DNA of 44,417 bases, taken from the NCBI RefSeq assembly GCF_011320095.1, contig NZ_JAANOY010000018.1:1-44417 (forward strand), read 5' to 3'. The notes under the pieces are model-generated. The model was not told the DNA's origin. It ran no database searches and saw nothing but the letters and a program-made list of their open reading frames with translations. A program made the translations under genes and the position numbers. Shown here piece after piece: positions 30,909 to 39,033 of the stretch (positions within the stretch are counted from its first letter, which is position 1; each line of letters starts with the position of its first letter). This DNA is from Cognatiluteimonas telluris. Lineage in GTDB: Bacteria > Pseudomonadota > Gammaproteobacteria > Xanthomonadales > Xanthomonadaceae.

Positions 30909-32079
30909 TTACGGCACGCCTTCGATGCCCGGCATCGCGCTGGCCGGTACAGTCGGATTGTCCTGGTCGTCGCGCAGGTAGGCGGGCAGCGAGTCGTCCT
31001 GCTTCTGCTGGCGGTCGCCGAAGATCTGGTAACGCCGGCGCTGCAGCCAGGCATCGCGGAACAGCGCGTACTCGTCGGTCGCGCCCTCGCGCATGCTGTC
31101 GACGGCGAACAACTGCGTGCGCACGTCGACCAGTTGCAGGCCCTGCAGGAACACCCGCGCACGGTCGCTTTCCACCTGGCGCAGCGGCGCCAGCGGCGCA
31201 TCGCCGATCAGTCCGAACACGTCGCGCACCGTGCGCGGGCCGAACAGCGGCAGTTCGACGTAGCGCGAGCGCTCCCAGCCCCAGACGCCCAGGGTCTGCC
31301 CGAAGTCCTCGCTGTGCATCGGCAGCCCGACCGACGAGGCCGGATCGAACAGCCCGCCGAATCCCATCGTGGTGTTGAGGGCGAAGCGGCCCATCGCCTG
31401 CGCCGCCCCCTTCGGCTTGCCCTGCAGCAGCGCATTGAGCGCGCTGATCGGCTGGCCGAGGTTGTTGAAGAAATTGCCCACGCCCAGGCGCACCGGCCGC
31501 GGCACGACCGCGACGTACGCCTTCGCCAGCGGCCGCGCGATGCGGCGGTCGACGACGTTGTTGAAGGCGTGCACGCGCCGGTTCAGCGGCTCCCACGGGT
31601 CGTAACTGGCGGGCAGTTCGGCCGGCGCGGGCAGGGTCGGATCCGCGATCGGGTTGTAGGCCTGGCCCGGTGGGCCGTAGAGCGCGTCGTAGTCGCGCTC
31701 GGCCTGGGTCCGCGGGTCGGCCGCGGGCACGACGGCATCGGCATCGCGGGCGGCGGCGCTGGCGTCGCCTTCGATCGCCGTGGATTGGACCGCGGCCACG
31801 TCGGTTGCGGGCGCGGCGTTGGCGTCGGCATCGGTCTGCACCGGCGCGGGCGACGCGCCAGTGGCAGGCGTGGCTTCCAGCAGGCAGGCTTTCAGCAGGC
31901 AGGCTTTCAGCAGGCAGGCTTTCAGCAGGCGTCGCGGCAACCGCCTGGGGTTCGGTCGACGGGCCAGCCGCCGTCGTGGACGGCAGCGGGGTGGACGGCA
32001 AGGGTGCGGCGTCCTGCGCCTGCGCGGCACCGGTGAGCAGGCCCAGCGCCAGCAGCAGGACAATCGGGTGACGGTTCAT
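30909..32079 (-). CDS. mlaA: Outer-membrane lipid asymmetry protein MlaA (VacJ), frameshifted between signal peptide and mature domain
   Basis: MlaA removes misplaced phospholipids from the outer leaflet of the outer membrane and passes them to MlaC. The N-terminus MNRHPIVLLLALGLLTGAAQ is a signal peptide without a lipobox. It is read from 32079, continues to a PAESL repeat near 31878, and then turns into implausible Cys/Arg-rich sequence. The conserved MlaA domain (YDPWEPLNRRVHAFNN at about 31604, GLFDPA, DFGQTLGVWG, LPLFGPRTVRD) is intact in the +1 frame down to 30909. Removing one C of the pair at 31877-31878 joins both parts as PAEATPATGASP. This may be a sequence error, a null mutation or recoding. 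A TAAACT box lies 6 nt before the ATG. Confidence 0.85.
31878..31930. repeat. 15-bp tandem repeat, 3.5 copies, inside mlaA
   Basis: CAGCAGGCAGGCTTT occurs three times in full (31878-31892, 31893-31907, 31908-31922) plus 8 nt. On the mlaA strand it encodes PAESL repeats in the signal-peptide frame. A change in copy number keeps the frame, but the frame break lies at its promoter-distal edge (31877-31878). Confidence 0.9.
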
Positions 32080-32085
32080 GCGCGC

Positions 32086-32091
32086 AGTTTA
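32086..32091 (-). promoter_or_regulatory. -10-like TAAACT giving leaderless mlaA
   Basis: On the minus strand TAAACT is followed by GCGCGC and the ATG at 32079. The layout is identical to that of arfB. It would give mlaA its own start downstream of mlaB and supports 32079 as the real start codon. Confidence 0.5.
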
Positions 32092-32126
32092 GTGGCCGCG
32101 ATGCGGGCGCGACAGTCGCGCCGCGA

Positions 32127-32417
32127 TCAGCCGACGTAGGCCAGCGCCGGGTCGAGCCGGTAGGCTGCGCGCAGTGCGGCCAGTCCCGCAGGATCGCCGC
32201 TGACCGCGACGCCGCCGGCGCGCTGCGCGAGCTCGGCCAGCAGCGCCACGCCCGCGCTGTCGACGCGGCTGACGCCGCCCAGGTCGAAGCGATGCACGCC
32301 TTCGAGCAGGCCCAGCGCCCGTGGCCAGGCGGCGGCGACCGCCGCGGTGGTCAGCGCGCCGCCGACACGCAGGGTGTCGCCGTCGCGCTGCAACGTCACC
32401 GCATCAGTGCCTGGCAT
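32127..32417 (-). CDS. mlaB: STAS-domain protein MlaB
   Basis: 96 residues, the MlaB size. STAS fold: TLQRDGDTLRVGGALTTAAVAAAW, then FDLGGVSRVDSAGVALLAELAQRAG with the conserved DSAG loop. MlaB binds MlaF in the cytoplasm and is needed for activity of the MlaFEDB transporter. The ATG at 32417 overlaps the end of mlaC by 14 nt; the open frame upstream belongs to mlaC. Order and spacing match Mla operons. Confidence 0.88.
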   Translation of the reverse strand: MPGTDAVTLQRDGDTLRVGGALTTAAVAAAWPRALGLLEGVHRFDLGGVSRVDSAGVALLAELAQRAGGVAVSGDPAGLAALRAAYRLDPALAYVG

Positions 32418-33060
32418 CGGCCTGCAGCTGGCCGCTGCGCAGGTCGGCGGCGACCTGCGCGATCGACTTGTGGGTGAGTTCGGCATCGAACTGCTGGCGG
32501 AAGGTCTGCACGAAGGACACGCCTTCGACCATCACGTCGAACACCTTCCAGGTGCCGCCGGACCTGCGCATCAGGTAATCGACCGGCACCGGCTCGCCGC
32601 CCTGGCGCAGCATCTCGCTGGCGACCTTGACCCCAAGGCCGCGCGGCAACACGGTCTCGGACTTCACCCGAACCCGCAGCCGGGTGTTGAAGTCCAGCAG
32701 CGAATCGCCGTAGCGCTGCATCAGGTTGTCGGCCAGCGCATCGGCGAACAGCTTGACGTCGGCATCGCTGGCGCCGCGCGCGTGGCGGCCGAGCACCTGC
32801 CGCGCCGCGTAGTCGCGGTCGAACATCTTGCTGAACTCGCTGGAGACGAACTGGCGCAGCGCGGCGCGGTTCTTGGTGAACTCCGCGCGCCGCTGCTCCA
32901 GCGTCGACAGCACGCGCTGGCTGTTGTCCAGCACCATCTGGCTCGGCGATGCGCTCGCCGTGGCGCTGGCGTCCTGCGCGCGCGCGGGCATCGGCGCGAA
33001 CGCAGCCGCGCCCATGGCCAGGCTGGCGGCGACGGCGATCGAAAGGAAGGAACGCTTCAT
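32404..33060 (-). CDS. mlaC: Periplasmic phospholipid-binding protein MlaC
   Basis: 218 residues. The signal peptide ends ARAQDA (about residue 29). The Tol_Tol/Ttg2 (MlaC) domain follows, with SEFSKMFDRDYAARQVLGRH, FADALADNLMQRYGDSLLDF and YLMRRSGGTWKVFDVMVEGVSFVQTFRQQFD. It carries phospholipid across the periplasm between MlaA and MlaFEDB. Its ATG overlaps the mlaD stop by 4 nt, so translation is coupled. Confidence 0.95.
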   Translation of the reverse strand: MKRSFLSIAVAASLAMGAAAFAPMPARAQDASATASASPSQMVLDNSQRVLSTLEQRRAEFTKNRAALRQFVSSEFSKMFDRDYAARQVLGRHARGASDADVKLFADALADNLMQRYGDSLLDFNTRLRVRVKSETVLPRGLGVKVASEMLRQGGEPVPVDYLMRRSGGTWKVFDVMVEGVSFVQTFRQQFDAELTHKSIAQVAADLRSGQLQADARH

Positions 33061-33581
33061 GGATTGGCATCCGTGGCAGGGGGGTTGGAGGTGTCGCTGC
33101 CGGCATCGGGCGTCGTCGCCTTGCCGCCGCCACCGAACATGTACTTGCCGACCATCTGGATCAGGTCGACCGCCGGCGTGGTGAACGCGATCTCGTCGCC
33201 GGGTTTCAAGGCCTGGGTGTCGCCGCCCGGCTGCAGGCCGATGTAGCTTTCGCCGAGCAGGCCGCCGGTGAGGATGCCGGCGGAGGTGTCCGCGGGCAGG
33301 TCGTTGTAGCGGTCATCGATGTCCAGGGTCACGACGGCGTCGAATTTGACCGGGTCCAGCTGAATGTCGGCCACATTGCCGACCACGACGCCGCCAATCT
33401 TGACCGGCGCCGACGTGCGCAACTGGCCGAGGTTGGTGAAGCGCGCCTTGAGCGGATAGCTGTGCGCGCCGAAGCCGAACTTGCCGTTGGTCGAGGCCAG
33501 CGCCAGCACCAGCAGCGAGGCCAGCGCGAGCAGCAGGAAGGCGCCGACGGCGAATTCGAGACGGGGACCGCGGACGGACAT
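33057..33581 (-). CDS. mlaD: MCE-domain lipid transport protein MlaD
   Basis: 174 residues. One membrane helix (about residues 9-31), then an MCE domain (YPLKARFTNLGQLRTSAPVKIGGVVVGNVADIQLDP... ILTGGLLGESYIGLQPGGD). MlaD forms a hexameric periplasmic ring on MlaE. The last 25 residues are Gly/Thr/Pro-rich. The start at 33581 has TGAGGAA 7 nt upstream; an upstream in-frame start at 33611 is less likely. It follows mlaE by 30 nt. Confidence 0.95.
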   Translation of the reverse strand: MSVRGPRLEFAVGAFLLLALASLLVLALASTNGKFGFGAHSYPLKARFTNLGQLRTSAPVKIGGVVVGNVADIQLDPVKFDAVVTLDIDDRYNDLPADTSAGILTGGLLGESYIGLQPGGDTQALKPGDEIAFTTPAVDLIQMVGKYMFGGGGKATTPDAGSDTSNPPATDANP

Positions 33582-33611
33582 GATCGATTCCTCAGGCGTG
33601 GCGTGCGGCAA

Positions 33612-34364
33612 TCACTTGCCGAACAGGAAAGCGGACAGCACGAAGTTGAACATCAGCACCAGCAGCGAGGCATTGACCACCGCGCGCGTGGTCGCCACCG
33701 AGGTGCCTTCGACGGTGGGCTCGGCATGGAAGCCGACGTAGGAGGCGACCAGCGCCGCGGTGCCGCCGAACACGGCGGACTTCTCCAGCGCGACCAGGAA
33801 GTCGTGGCGGAAGTCGACGGCGTCCTTGAGCACCTGCCAGAACGTGCCGCTGTCGATGCCGATGATGTGCACGGCTTCGAAGTAGCTGGCGCTGATCGCG
33901 AGGGAGCAGAAGAAGCCGGTGAGCAGCGGCACGCAGATCACCGCCGCCCAGAAGCGCGGCGCCACCGCTTTCGCGATCGGATCGATCGCCATCAGGCCCA
34001 GCGCGGTGATCTGGTCGGTGGCGCGCATCAAGCCAAGTTCCGCCGCGATCGAGGACCCGGCGCGACCGACGAACAGCAGCGCGGTCAGCACCGGCGCCAG
34101 CTCGCGATACAGGCCCAGGCCCACCAGCGCGCTGATCTGGTTGCTGGCGCCGTAGGTCTCTAGCGCGCGATAGCCCAGCAACGTCACCGACAGCCCGACG
34201 AAGGCGCCGCCGACGGCGATGATCGGCAGCGAGCGGGCACCGATCTTGTAGATCTCGCGCACCAGCTCGGCGAGGAAATCCCGCGTGGGCGTCGAGGCGC
34301 GCAGCACAGACAACGAGAACAGGCCGGCGCGGCCGAGCGAGCGGGTGGCGGCGACAAACGGCAT
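33612..34364 (-). CDS. mlaE: MlaE permease
   Basis: 250 residues with five or six hydrophobic helices. Family signatures: GARSLPIIAVGGAFVGLSVTLLGYRAL, YRELAPVLTALLFVGRAGSSIAAELGLMRATDQITAL and MAIDPIAKAVAPRF. It is the membrane subunit of the Mla ABC transporter. The ATG overlaps the mlaF stop by one base (TGATG). Confidence 0.96.
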   Translation of the reverse strand: MPFVAATRSLGRAGLFSLSVLRASTPTRDFLAELVREIYKIGARSLPIIAVGGAFVGLSVTLLGYRALETYGASNQISALVGLGLYRELAPVLTALLFVGRAGSSIAAELGLMRATDQITALGLMAIDPIAKAVAPRFWAAVICVPLLTGFFCSLAISASYFEAVHIIGIDSGTFWQVLKDAVDFRHDFLVALEKSAVFGGTAALVASYVGFHAEPTVEGTSVATTRAVVNASLLVLMFNFVLSAFLFGK

Positions 34365-35152
34365 CAGGCGGCTTCCTGTTCGCGCGCGGTGGCGTCGAAG
34401 GCGATGGGACCGTCGGGCTCGCCGCGCAGGAACTGCAGCACCAGCGGATCGCGCGTCGCCTCCAGTTCGGCCGGCGTGCCGGAAAACACGATGCGGCCGT
34501 TGGCGATCACGATCGCGCGGTCGGCGACCGGCAACGTCTCGTGCACATGGTGGGTGACGATGATGCTGGTCAGGCCGAGGCTGGCGTTGAGCCGCGCGAT
34601 CAGCGCCATGATCACGCCGCTGGCGATCGGGTCCAGCCCGGTCAGCGGCTCGTCGTAGATCATCAGCGGCGGATCCAGCGCCAGCGCACGGGCCAGCGCC
34701 ACGCGGCGCGCCATGCCGCCGGACAGTTCGCGCGGGTAAAGACCGGCCGCCGCGCGCAGGCCGACCGCGTGCAGCTTCATCGCCACCAGCCGCTCGATCA
34801 CCGGCCGCGGCAGGTCCGTGTGCGTGTGCAGCGGCAGCGCGACGTTCTCGGCCACGCTCAGGTCGGTCAGCAGGCCGTTGCCCTGCAGCAGCACGCCGAT
34901 GTCCTTGCGCCGCTCGAGCAGCGCCCGCATGCGCGTCGGCAACGGCGCGCCGAGCACCTCGACGGTGCCCGCGACCGGTTGCAGCTCGCCGGTCAACGCC
35001 GCCAGCAACGTCGACTTGCCGCTGCCCGACGGCCCCAGCACCGCGGTGATGCTGCCGCGCGGCACCACCAGGTCGATGCCTTCGAGCACGGCGCGGCCGC
35101 CGCGTTCGAGGCGGACATCGGTCAGGCGCACGGCGGGCGAATCGGTCGTCAT
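34364..35152 (-). CDS. mlaF: MlaF ATP-binding protein
   Basis: 262 residues. ABC ATPase with Walker A GPSGSGKS (40-47), signature LSGGMARR (143-150) and Walker B LMIYDEPLTGLDP (163-175), then the H-loop VTHHVHE. It powers phospholipid movement by MlaFEDB at the inner membrane. It is the first gene of the mlaFEDCB(A) run. No clear promoter is seen; a weak TTGAGC/TGTAAC pair lies about 60-30 nt upstream. No strong ribosome-binding site was found. Confidence 0.96.
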   Translation of the reverse strand: MTTDSPAVRLTDVRLERGGRAVLEGIDLVVPRGSITAVLGPSGSGKSTLLAALTGELQPVAGTVEVLGAPLPTRMRALLERRKDIGVLLQGNGLLTDLSVAENVALPLHTHTDLPRPVIERLVAMKLHAVGLRAAAGLYPRELSGGMARRVALARALALDPPLMIYDEPLTGLDPIASGVIMALIARLNASLGLTSIIVTHHVHETLPVADRAIVIANGRIVFSGTPAELEATRDPLVLQFLRGEPDGPIAFDATAREQEAA

Positions 35153-35511
35153 CGACGCAGGTCCGTTTTGGCGAGGAGCGTGACAGCGCGGTCGGTTACA
35201 GCGCCGGGCGCGCGGGCACGCTCAAAAAGCGGGAAAGCTTGGCCGCCGCCCGCTGAATGGCGGCGGAGCGGCGCCGCGCATTGTCGCAGCTTCGCCAGCG
35301 CCGCCCGTTCGCGCCGCGAACCCGCCGGGTCCGCGTCGCGCAACCGACCTCCGCAGGAGCGGCTCCAGCCGCGAGCCCTCCGTGGGCCACGGGCCCCCGC
35401 GCACGCACCGGCGCCGCAACGGCAGCCCCACCCCCTCCCCGCGTACCGCGACGCCCCCGGCGCCGCCACCGGTCTCTGCGCCTGCGACCGCGCTCCGGCA
35501 AGATGCGCTGG
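35153..35511. other. mlaF-recC divergent intergenic region
   Basis: 359 nt without a supportable gene. It carries a REP palindrome (35353-35374) and a weaker GC-rich inverted repeat around 35243-35266 (GCCGCC/GGCGGC). The plus frame continuous with recC is open from 35257, but its translation is Arg/Pro/Ala-rich with no conserved sequence, so I treat it as non-coding. Confidence 0.6.
35353..35374. repeat. REP element (GGAGCGGCTCCAGCCGCGA type)
   Basis: GCAGGAGCGGCTCCAGCCGC is the typical REP sequence of xanthomonads and pseudomonads. The palindrome arms GCGGCT (35359-35364) and AGCCGC (35367-35372) flank a 2-nt centre. A single copy lies between divergent operons; such elements are mobilised by RAYT transposases, none of which is in the window. 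Confidence 0.7.
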
Positions 35512-38500
35512 ATGCCGACCGCGCCGCCGCTTCGATCGCCCGACTTCCGCCTGTACCACTCGAACTCGCTGGAAGTGCTGGCCGGGCTGCTGGCGGACGA
35601 ACTGCGTTCGGCCGCGCCGGGGCAGCCGTTGCTGGCCCCCGACACGGTGCTGATCCCCCAGGTGGCGATGCGGCGCTGGCTGCAGGCGACGATGGCCGAG
35701 CGGCATGGCATCGCCGCGAACCTGGCGTTCCTGACCCCCGGCGAGTTCGTGGGGCACGCGCTGGCCGCCAATGCCGGCCCGGCCAACCTGGCGGGCGGCG
35801 GTAACGACCTCGACGCCGACAACCTGCACTGGCACCTGTACGCGGCGCTGCTCGATCCCTCGCTGCGCGCGCGGCCGGCGATGGCGCAGCTCGCGGGCTA
35901 CCTGGACGGCGACGACGGCGTGCCGAAGGAAGGCATGCTGCAGGACGGCATGCTGCAGGACGGCATGGTGAAAGCGTGGACGCTCGCCGGCGAACTGGCG
36001 ACCGTGTTCGGGAAATACCAGGCCTGGCGCCGCGACTGGCTGCTGCGCTGGGAAGGCGGCGCGGATCCGGACGATCCGCAGGCGATCCTATGGCGCGCCG
36101 TCGCCTCGGGCCGCGACCATCGCGCACGCCGGATCCAGGGCTACCTGGCGCGGTTCGGTGGCGATGCCGGCGTCGACGCCGTGCCTTCGCTGCCCGCGGG
36201 GCTGCCGCCGCGGCTGTTCGCCTTCGCCACGCTCAATGTCTCGCCCGACGTGCTGCGGGTGATGGCGAGCCAGGCGCGTGTCGGCACGCTGCACTTCTAC
36301 CTGCCGACGCCGACCAAGGAATACTGGGGCGACCTGCAATCGCTCGGCGCGCACCTGCGCGCGGGCACCGATCCGTTTTCAATCGGGCAAGCCGGCGACC
36401 ACTGTGCGGAAAACCCGCTGCTGCGCGACTGGGGTGCCGCCGGCCGCGACTTCATGGCGCTGCTGGGCAGCTACGAGGTCGTGCATCCGTCCGGCGAGAT
36501 CGCCGCCTACGCCGATCCCGAAACCGCACCCGGCAGGACGCTCGCCGACGGCGGCCTGCGCGACAGCCTGCTGCGGCGGATGCAGGGCGACCTGTTCCAT
36601 CGTCGCGCGGCGCCGTCCGGCGCGCTGCGCCCCGACGTCGATGCGCGCGATCCCAGCCTGCAGTTCCACGCCTGCCACACCCGGCTGCGCGAATTGCAGG
36701 TGCTGCACGACCGCCTGCATGCGCTGCTGGAGGACAAGCGCTTCGATCCGCCGCTGCAGCCGCGCGAGATCGCGGTGCTGGCGCCGGACATCGATCCGTA
36801 CGTGCCGTACCTGGACGCGGTGTTCGGCGGAAGCGGCCGTGGCGAGGCGGGCATCCGGCAGGCGATCCCGTGGGCCATCGCCGACGCCAGTCCGCTGGCC
36901 GGCGAGCCGCTGGCGGCCGTGTTCCTGCGCCTGCTGGCATTGCCGGTCTCGCGCTTCGGGCTGGAGGAAGTGCTGGAGCTGCTCGCCAGCCCGCCGCTGG
37001 CCGAAGCCGCGGGGCTCGACGGCGCGGCGTTCGAACGCCTGCGCGCCTGGCTGCACGAGGCGGGCGCGCGCTGGGGTATCGACGCCGCGCATCGCGCGCG
37101 GATGGGAGCGCCGGAGGACGACGCCTACACCTGGCAGTTCGCGCTCGACCGGCTGCTGCTCGGCCACGCGACGGACGCCGACGCGCTGGTCGAAGGCGAC
37201 GGCGCGCGCGTGGCGCCGTGGACCGATCTCGAAGGCAGCGCCCTCGACGCGCTGGACGTGCTGCTGCGGCTGCTGCGCGTGCTGGCCCGCCACCAACGCC
37301 TGCTCGGCGAAGCGATGCCGCCGTCGGCCTGGCGCGAACGCCTGCTGGGCCTGCTCAGGTCGGTGCTGCCGCGGCCGCGCATCGGCGGCAGTGGCGAGCG
37401 TGCCTACGAGCGCCTGTGCAAGCTGATCGACGCCTTCGCCGAAGACGCGGCGCGCGCCGGCTACACCGCGCCGGTGCCGGGCGAAATCGTGCGCGCGCAT
37501 TTCGCGCAGGTGCTGGGCGAGGCCGACACGCGCGCGCCGCTGCTCACCGGCGGCGTCAGCTTCGCGCGCATGGTGCCGATGCGGCTGCTGCCGTTCCGCG
37601 CGATCTGCCTGCTCGGCATGAACGACGGCGACTTCCCGCGGCGCGATCCCGCCGCCGGGCTCAACCGCCTCACCGCCGAACTGGGCACCGAGCGTCGCCG
37701 GCATGGCGACCGTTCCACCCGCGACGATGATCGCTATCTGTTCCTGCAGCTGTTCTCGTCGGCGCAGGATGTGTTCCACGTCAGCTGGATCGGCGCCGAC
37801 CCGCGCGACGGCAGCGCGCGCGAGCCGTCGGCGGTCGTGTCCGAATTGCTGGCCGCGGCGGCCGCGTACCACGCGCCGGCGGACGCCGATGCGCTGGTGC
37901 TACGGCATGCGCTGCAGCCGTTCTCGCCGGCCGCGTTCGGCAGCGGCGATCCGCGCCACTTCAGCTACGACGCGCGCTGGCATCCGGCGGCGGGGCAGCT
38001 GTCGGGCGTGCGCACGACGCTGGCGCCGTGGATGCGCGCAGGCACTTCGCTGCCGCCGCCGGTCGAGGCGGAAACCGAGTTGTCGCTGGAATCGCTGCGC
38101 CGCTTCCTGCTGGCGCCCGCCGAGCAGTTCCTGCGCCAGCGCCTCGGCCTGCGCCTGCCCGAGGTCGAGGCGGCGGGTGAGGACATCGAGCCGCTGCGTG
38201 CCCCCGGCGGCGGGCTGGAACGCCACCGGCTGCAGCACGCGGTGTTCGACGCGCTGCTGGCCGGCGAGCGCCGCGACGCGCTGCTCGAACGCCTGGGCGC
38301 GCAGGCGCTGCTGCCGTCCGGTGCGCTCGGTGCGCGCGCGCTGTCCGACGTGCTCGACGAAGTGGCGCCGTACGCGGAGCACTTCGCGCGCTGGCGCGGC
38401 GACACGACGGCTTTGGAGCCGTTGCCGCTGGAAGCCAGCATCGATGGCGTGCGCCTGCACGCCCGGCTCGGCGGCGTGTGGCCGGCGGGCTTCGCGCGGG

Positions 38501-39033
38501 TGCGCTTCGGCGCGCCAAACGGTGCCTCCGTTCTCCGCAACGGGCTGGACTGGCTGCTGGCGAGCGCCGCCGGCGAATCGCGGCCGATGTTCGAATTCCA
38601 CGCGGAGAAGGGCGGCAACCTCGGCCCGCACGAACGCGGCCGCATTGATCCGGCGCAGGCGAAGGACGCCCTGCGCACGCTGATGGCGCTGCGCGCGTCC
38701 GGCCTGCGCGAACCGCTCCCGTTCGCGCCGCGCAGCGGCTGGAAGTATTACAGCGCGGCGACCGCCGAGCGCGGCATCGAGGACGCGCGCAAGCAGTGGC
38801 AGGGCAGCAACCGCACGTGGGGCGAGGGCAGCGGCACGGCCTGCGAACTCGCCCTGCGCGCGCGCGATCCGTTCGCCCACCGCGACGCCCTGCGCGCCTT
38901 TGTCGCCAACACAATCACCGTGTTCTCCGCGGTCGGCAGCGGCATCGCGAGCATCAGGCACGACGCGCCGGAGCTCGACGAGGACGCCATCGCCAACGCG
39001 ACGCTGTCGCGCGACGAGGACGAAGGCGAATGA
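35512..39033 (+). CDS. recC: Exodeoxyribonuclease V gamma subunit RecC
   Basis: 1173 residues (1122 in E. coli). RecC threads the DNA strands and recognises Chi in RecBCD. The N-terminus FRLYHSNSLEVLAGLLADEL matches the family. Further signatures are VLIPQVAMRRWLQATMAERHGIAANLAF, PREIAVLAPDIDPYVPYLDAVFG, MVPMRLLPFRAICLLGMNDGDFPRRDP and FLQLFSSAQDVFHVSWIG. An in-frame 15-bp tandem duplication encodes GMLQDGMLQDGM near residue 145. Start 35512 was chosen over 35503 (also ATG); CAAGAT lies 7 nt before it. Its stop overlaps recB (ATGA). Confidence 0.94.
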   Translation: MPTAPPLRSPDFRLYHSNSLEVLAGLLADELRSAAPGQPLLAPDTVLIPQVAMRRWLQATMAERHGIAANLAFLTPGEFVGHALAANAGPANLAGGGNDLDADNLHWHLYAALLDPSLRARPAMAQLAGYLDGDDGVPKEGMLQDGMLQDGMVKAWTLAGELATVFGKYQAWRRDWLLRWEGGADPDDPQAILWRAVASGRDHRARRIQGYLARFGGDAGVDAVPSLPAGLPPRLFAFATLNVSPDVLRVMASQARVGTLHFYLPTPTKEYWGDLQSLGAHLRAGTDPFSIGQAGDHCAENPLLRDWGAAGRDFMALLGSYEVVHPSGEIAAYADPETAPGRTLADGGLRDSLLRRMQGDLFHRRAAPSGALRPDVDARDPSLQFHACHTRLRELQVLHDRLHALLEDKRFDPPLQPREIAVLAPDIDPYVPYLDAVFGGSGRGEAGIRQAIPWAIADASPLAGEPLAAVFLRLLALPVSRFGLEEVLELLASPPLAEAAGLDGAAFERLRAWLHEAGARWGIDAAHRARMGAPEDDAYTWQFALDRLLLGHATDADALVEGDGARVAPWTDLEGSALDALDVLLRLLRVLARHQRLLGEAMPPSAWRERLLGLLRSVLPRPRIGGSGERAYERLCKLIDAFAEDAARAGYTAPVPGEIVRAHFAQVLGEADTRAPLLTGGVSFARMVPMRLLPFRAICLLGMNDGDFPRRDPAAGLNRLTAELGTERRRHGDRSTRDDDRYLFLQLFSSAQDVFHVSWIGADPRDGSAREPSAVVSELLAAAAAYHAPADADALVLRHALQPFSPAAFGSGDPRHFSYDARWHPAAGQLSGVRTTLAPWMRAGTSLPPPVEAETELSLESLRRFLLAPAEQFLRQRLGLRLPEVEAAGEDIEPLRAPGGGLERHRLQHAVFDALLAGERRDALLERLGAQALLPSGALGARALSDVLDEVAPYAEHFARWRGDTTALEPLPLEASIDGVRLHARLGGVWPAGFARVRFGAPNGASVLRNGLDWLLASAAGESRPMFEFHAEKGGNLGPHERGRIDPAQAKDALRTLMALRASGLREPLPFAPRSGWKYYSAATAERGIEDARKQWQGSNRTWGEGSGTACELALRARDPFAHRDALRAFVANTITVFSAVGSGIASIRHDAPELDEDAIANATLSRDEDEGE
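35932..35970 (+). repeat. 15-bp tandem repeat inside recC
   Basis: GGCATGCTGCAGGAC occurs at 35932-35946 and 35947-35961 with a partial third copy to 35970. It encodes GMLQD repeats and keeps the frame. It has the same period as the mlaA repeat but an unrelated sequence. Confidence 0.85.

Noticed and set aside
31878-31930. Short CRISPR-like array
   Set aside because: The units are contiguous 15-bp tandem repeats without spacers.
31878-31930. Phase variation of mlaA by repeat copy number
   Set aside because: The unit is 15 bp, so gain or loss of copies cannot change the frame; the break is a single-base difference beside the repeat.
31931-32063. Start of mlaA in the mature-domain frame at 32063
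   Set aside because: This start would give a Cys/Arg-rich N-terminus unlike any signal peptide; the good signal peptide and -10 box belong to the ATG at 32079.
35257-35511. N-terminal extension of recC
   Set aside because: In frame and open, but Arg/Pro/Ala-rich, contains a REP, and the conserved RecC N-terminus begins just after 35512.
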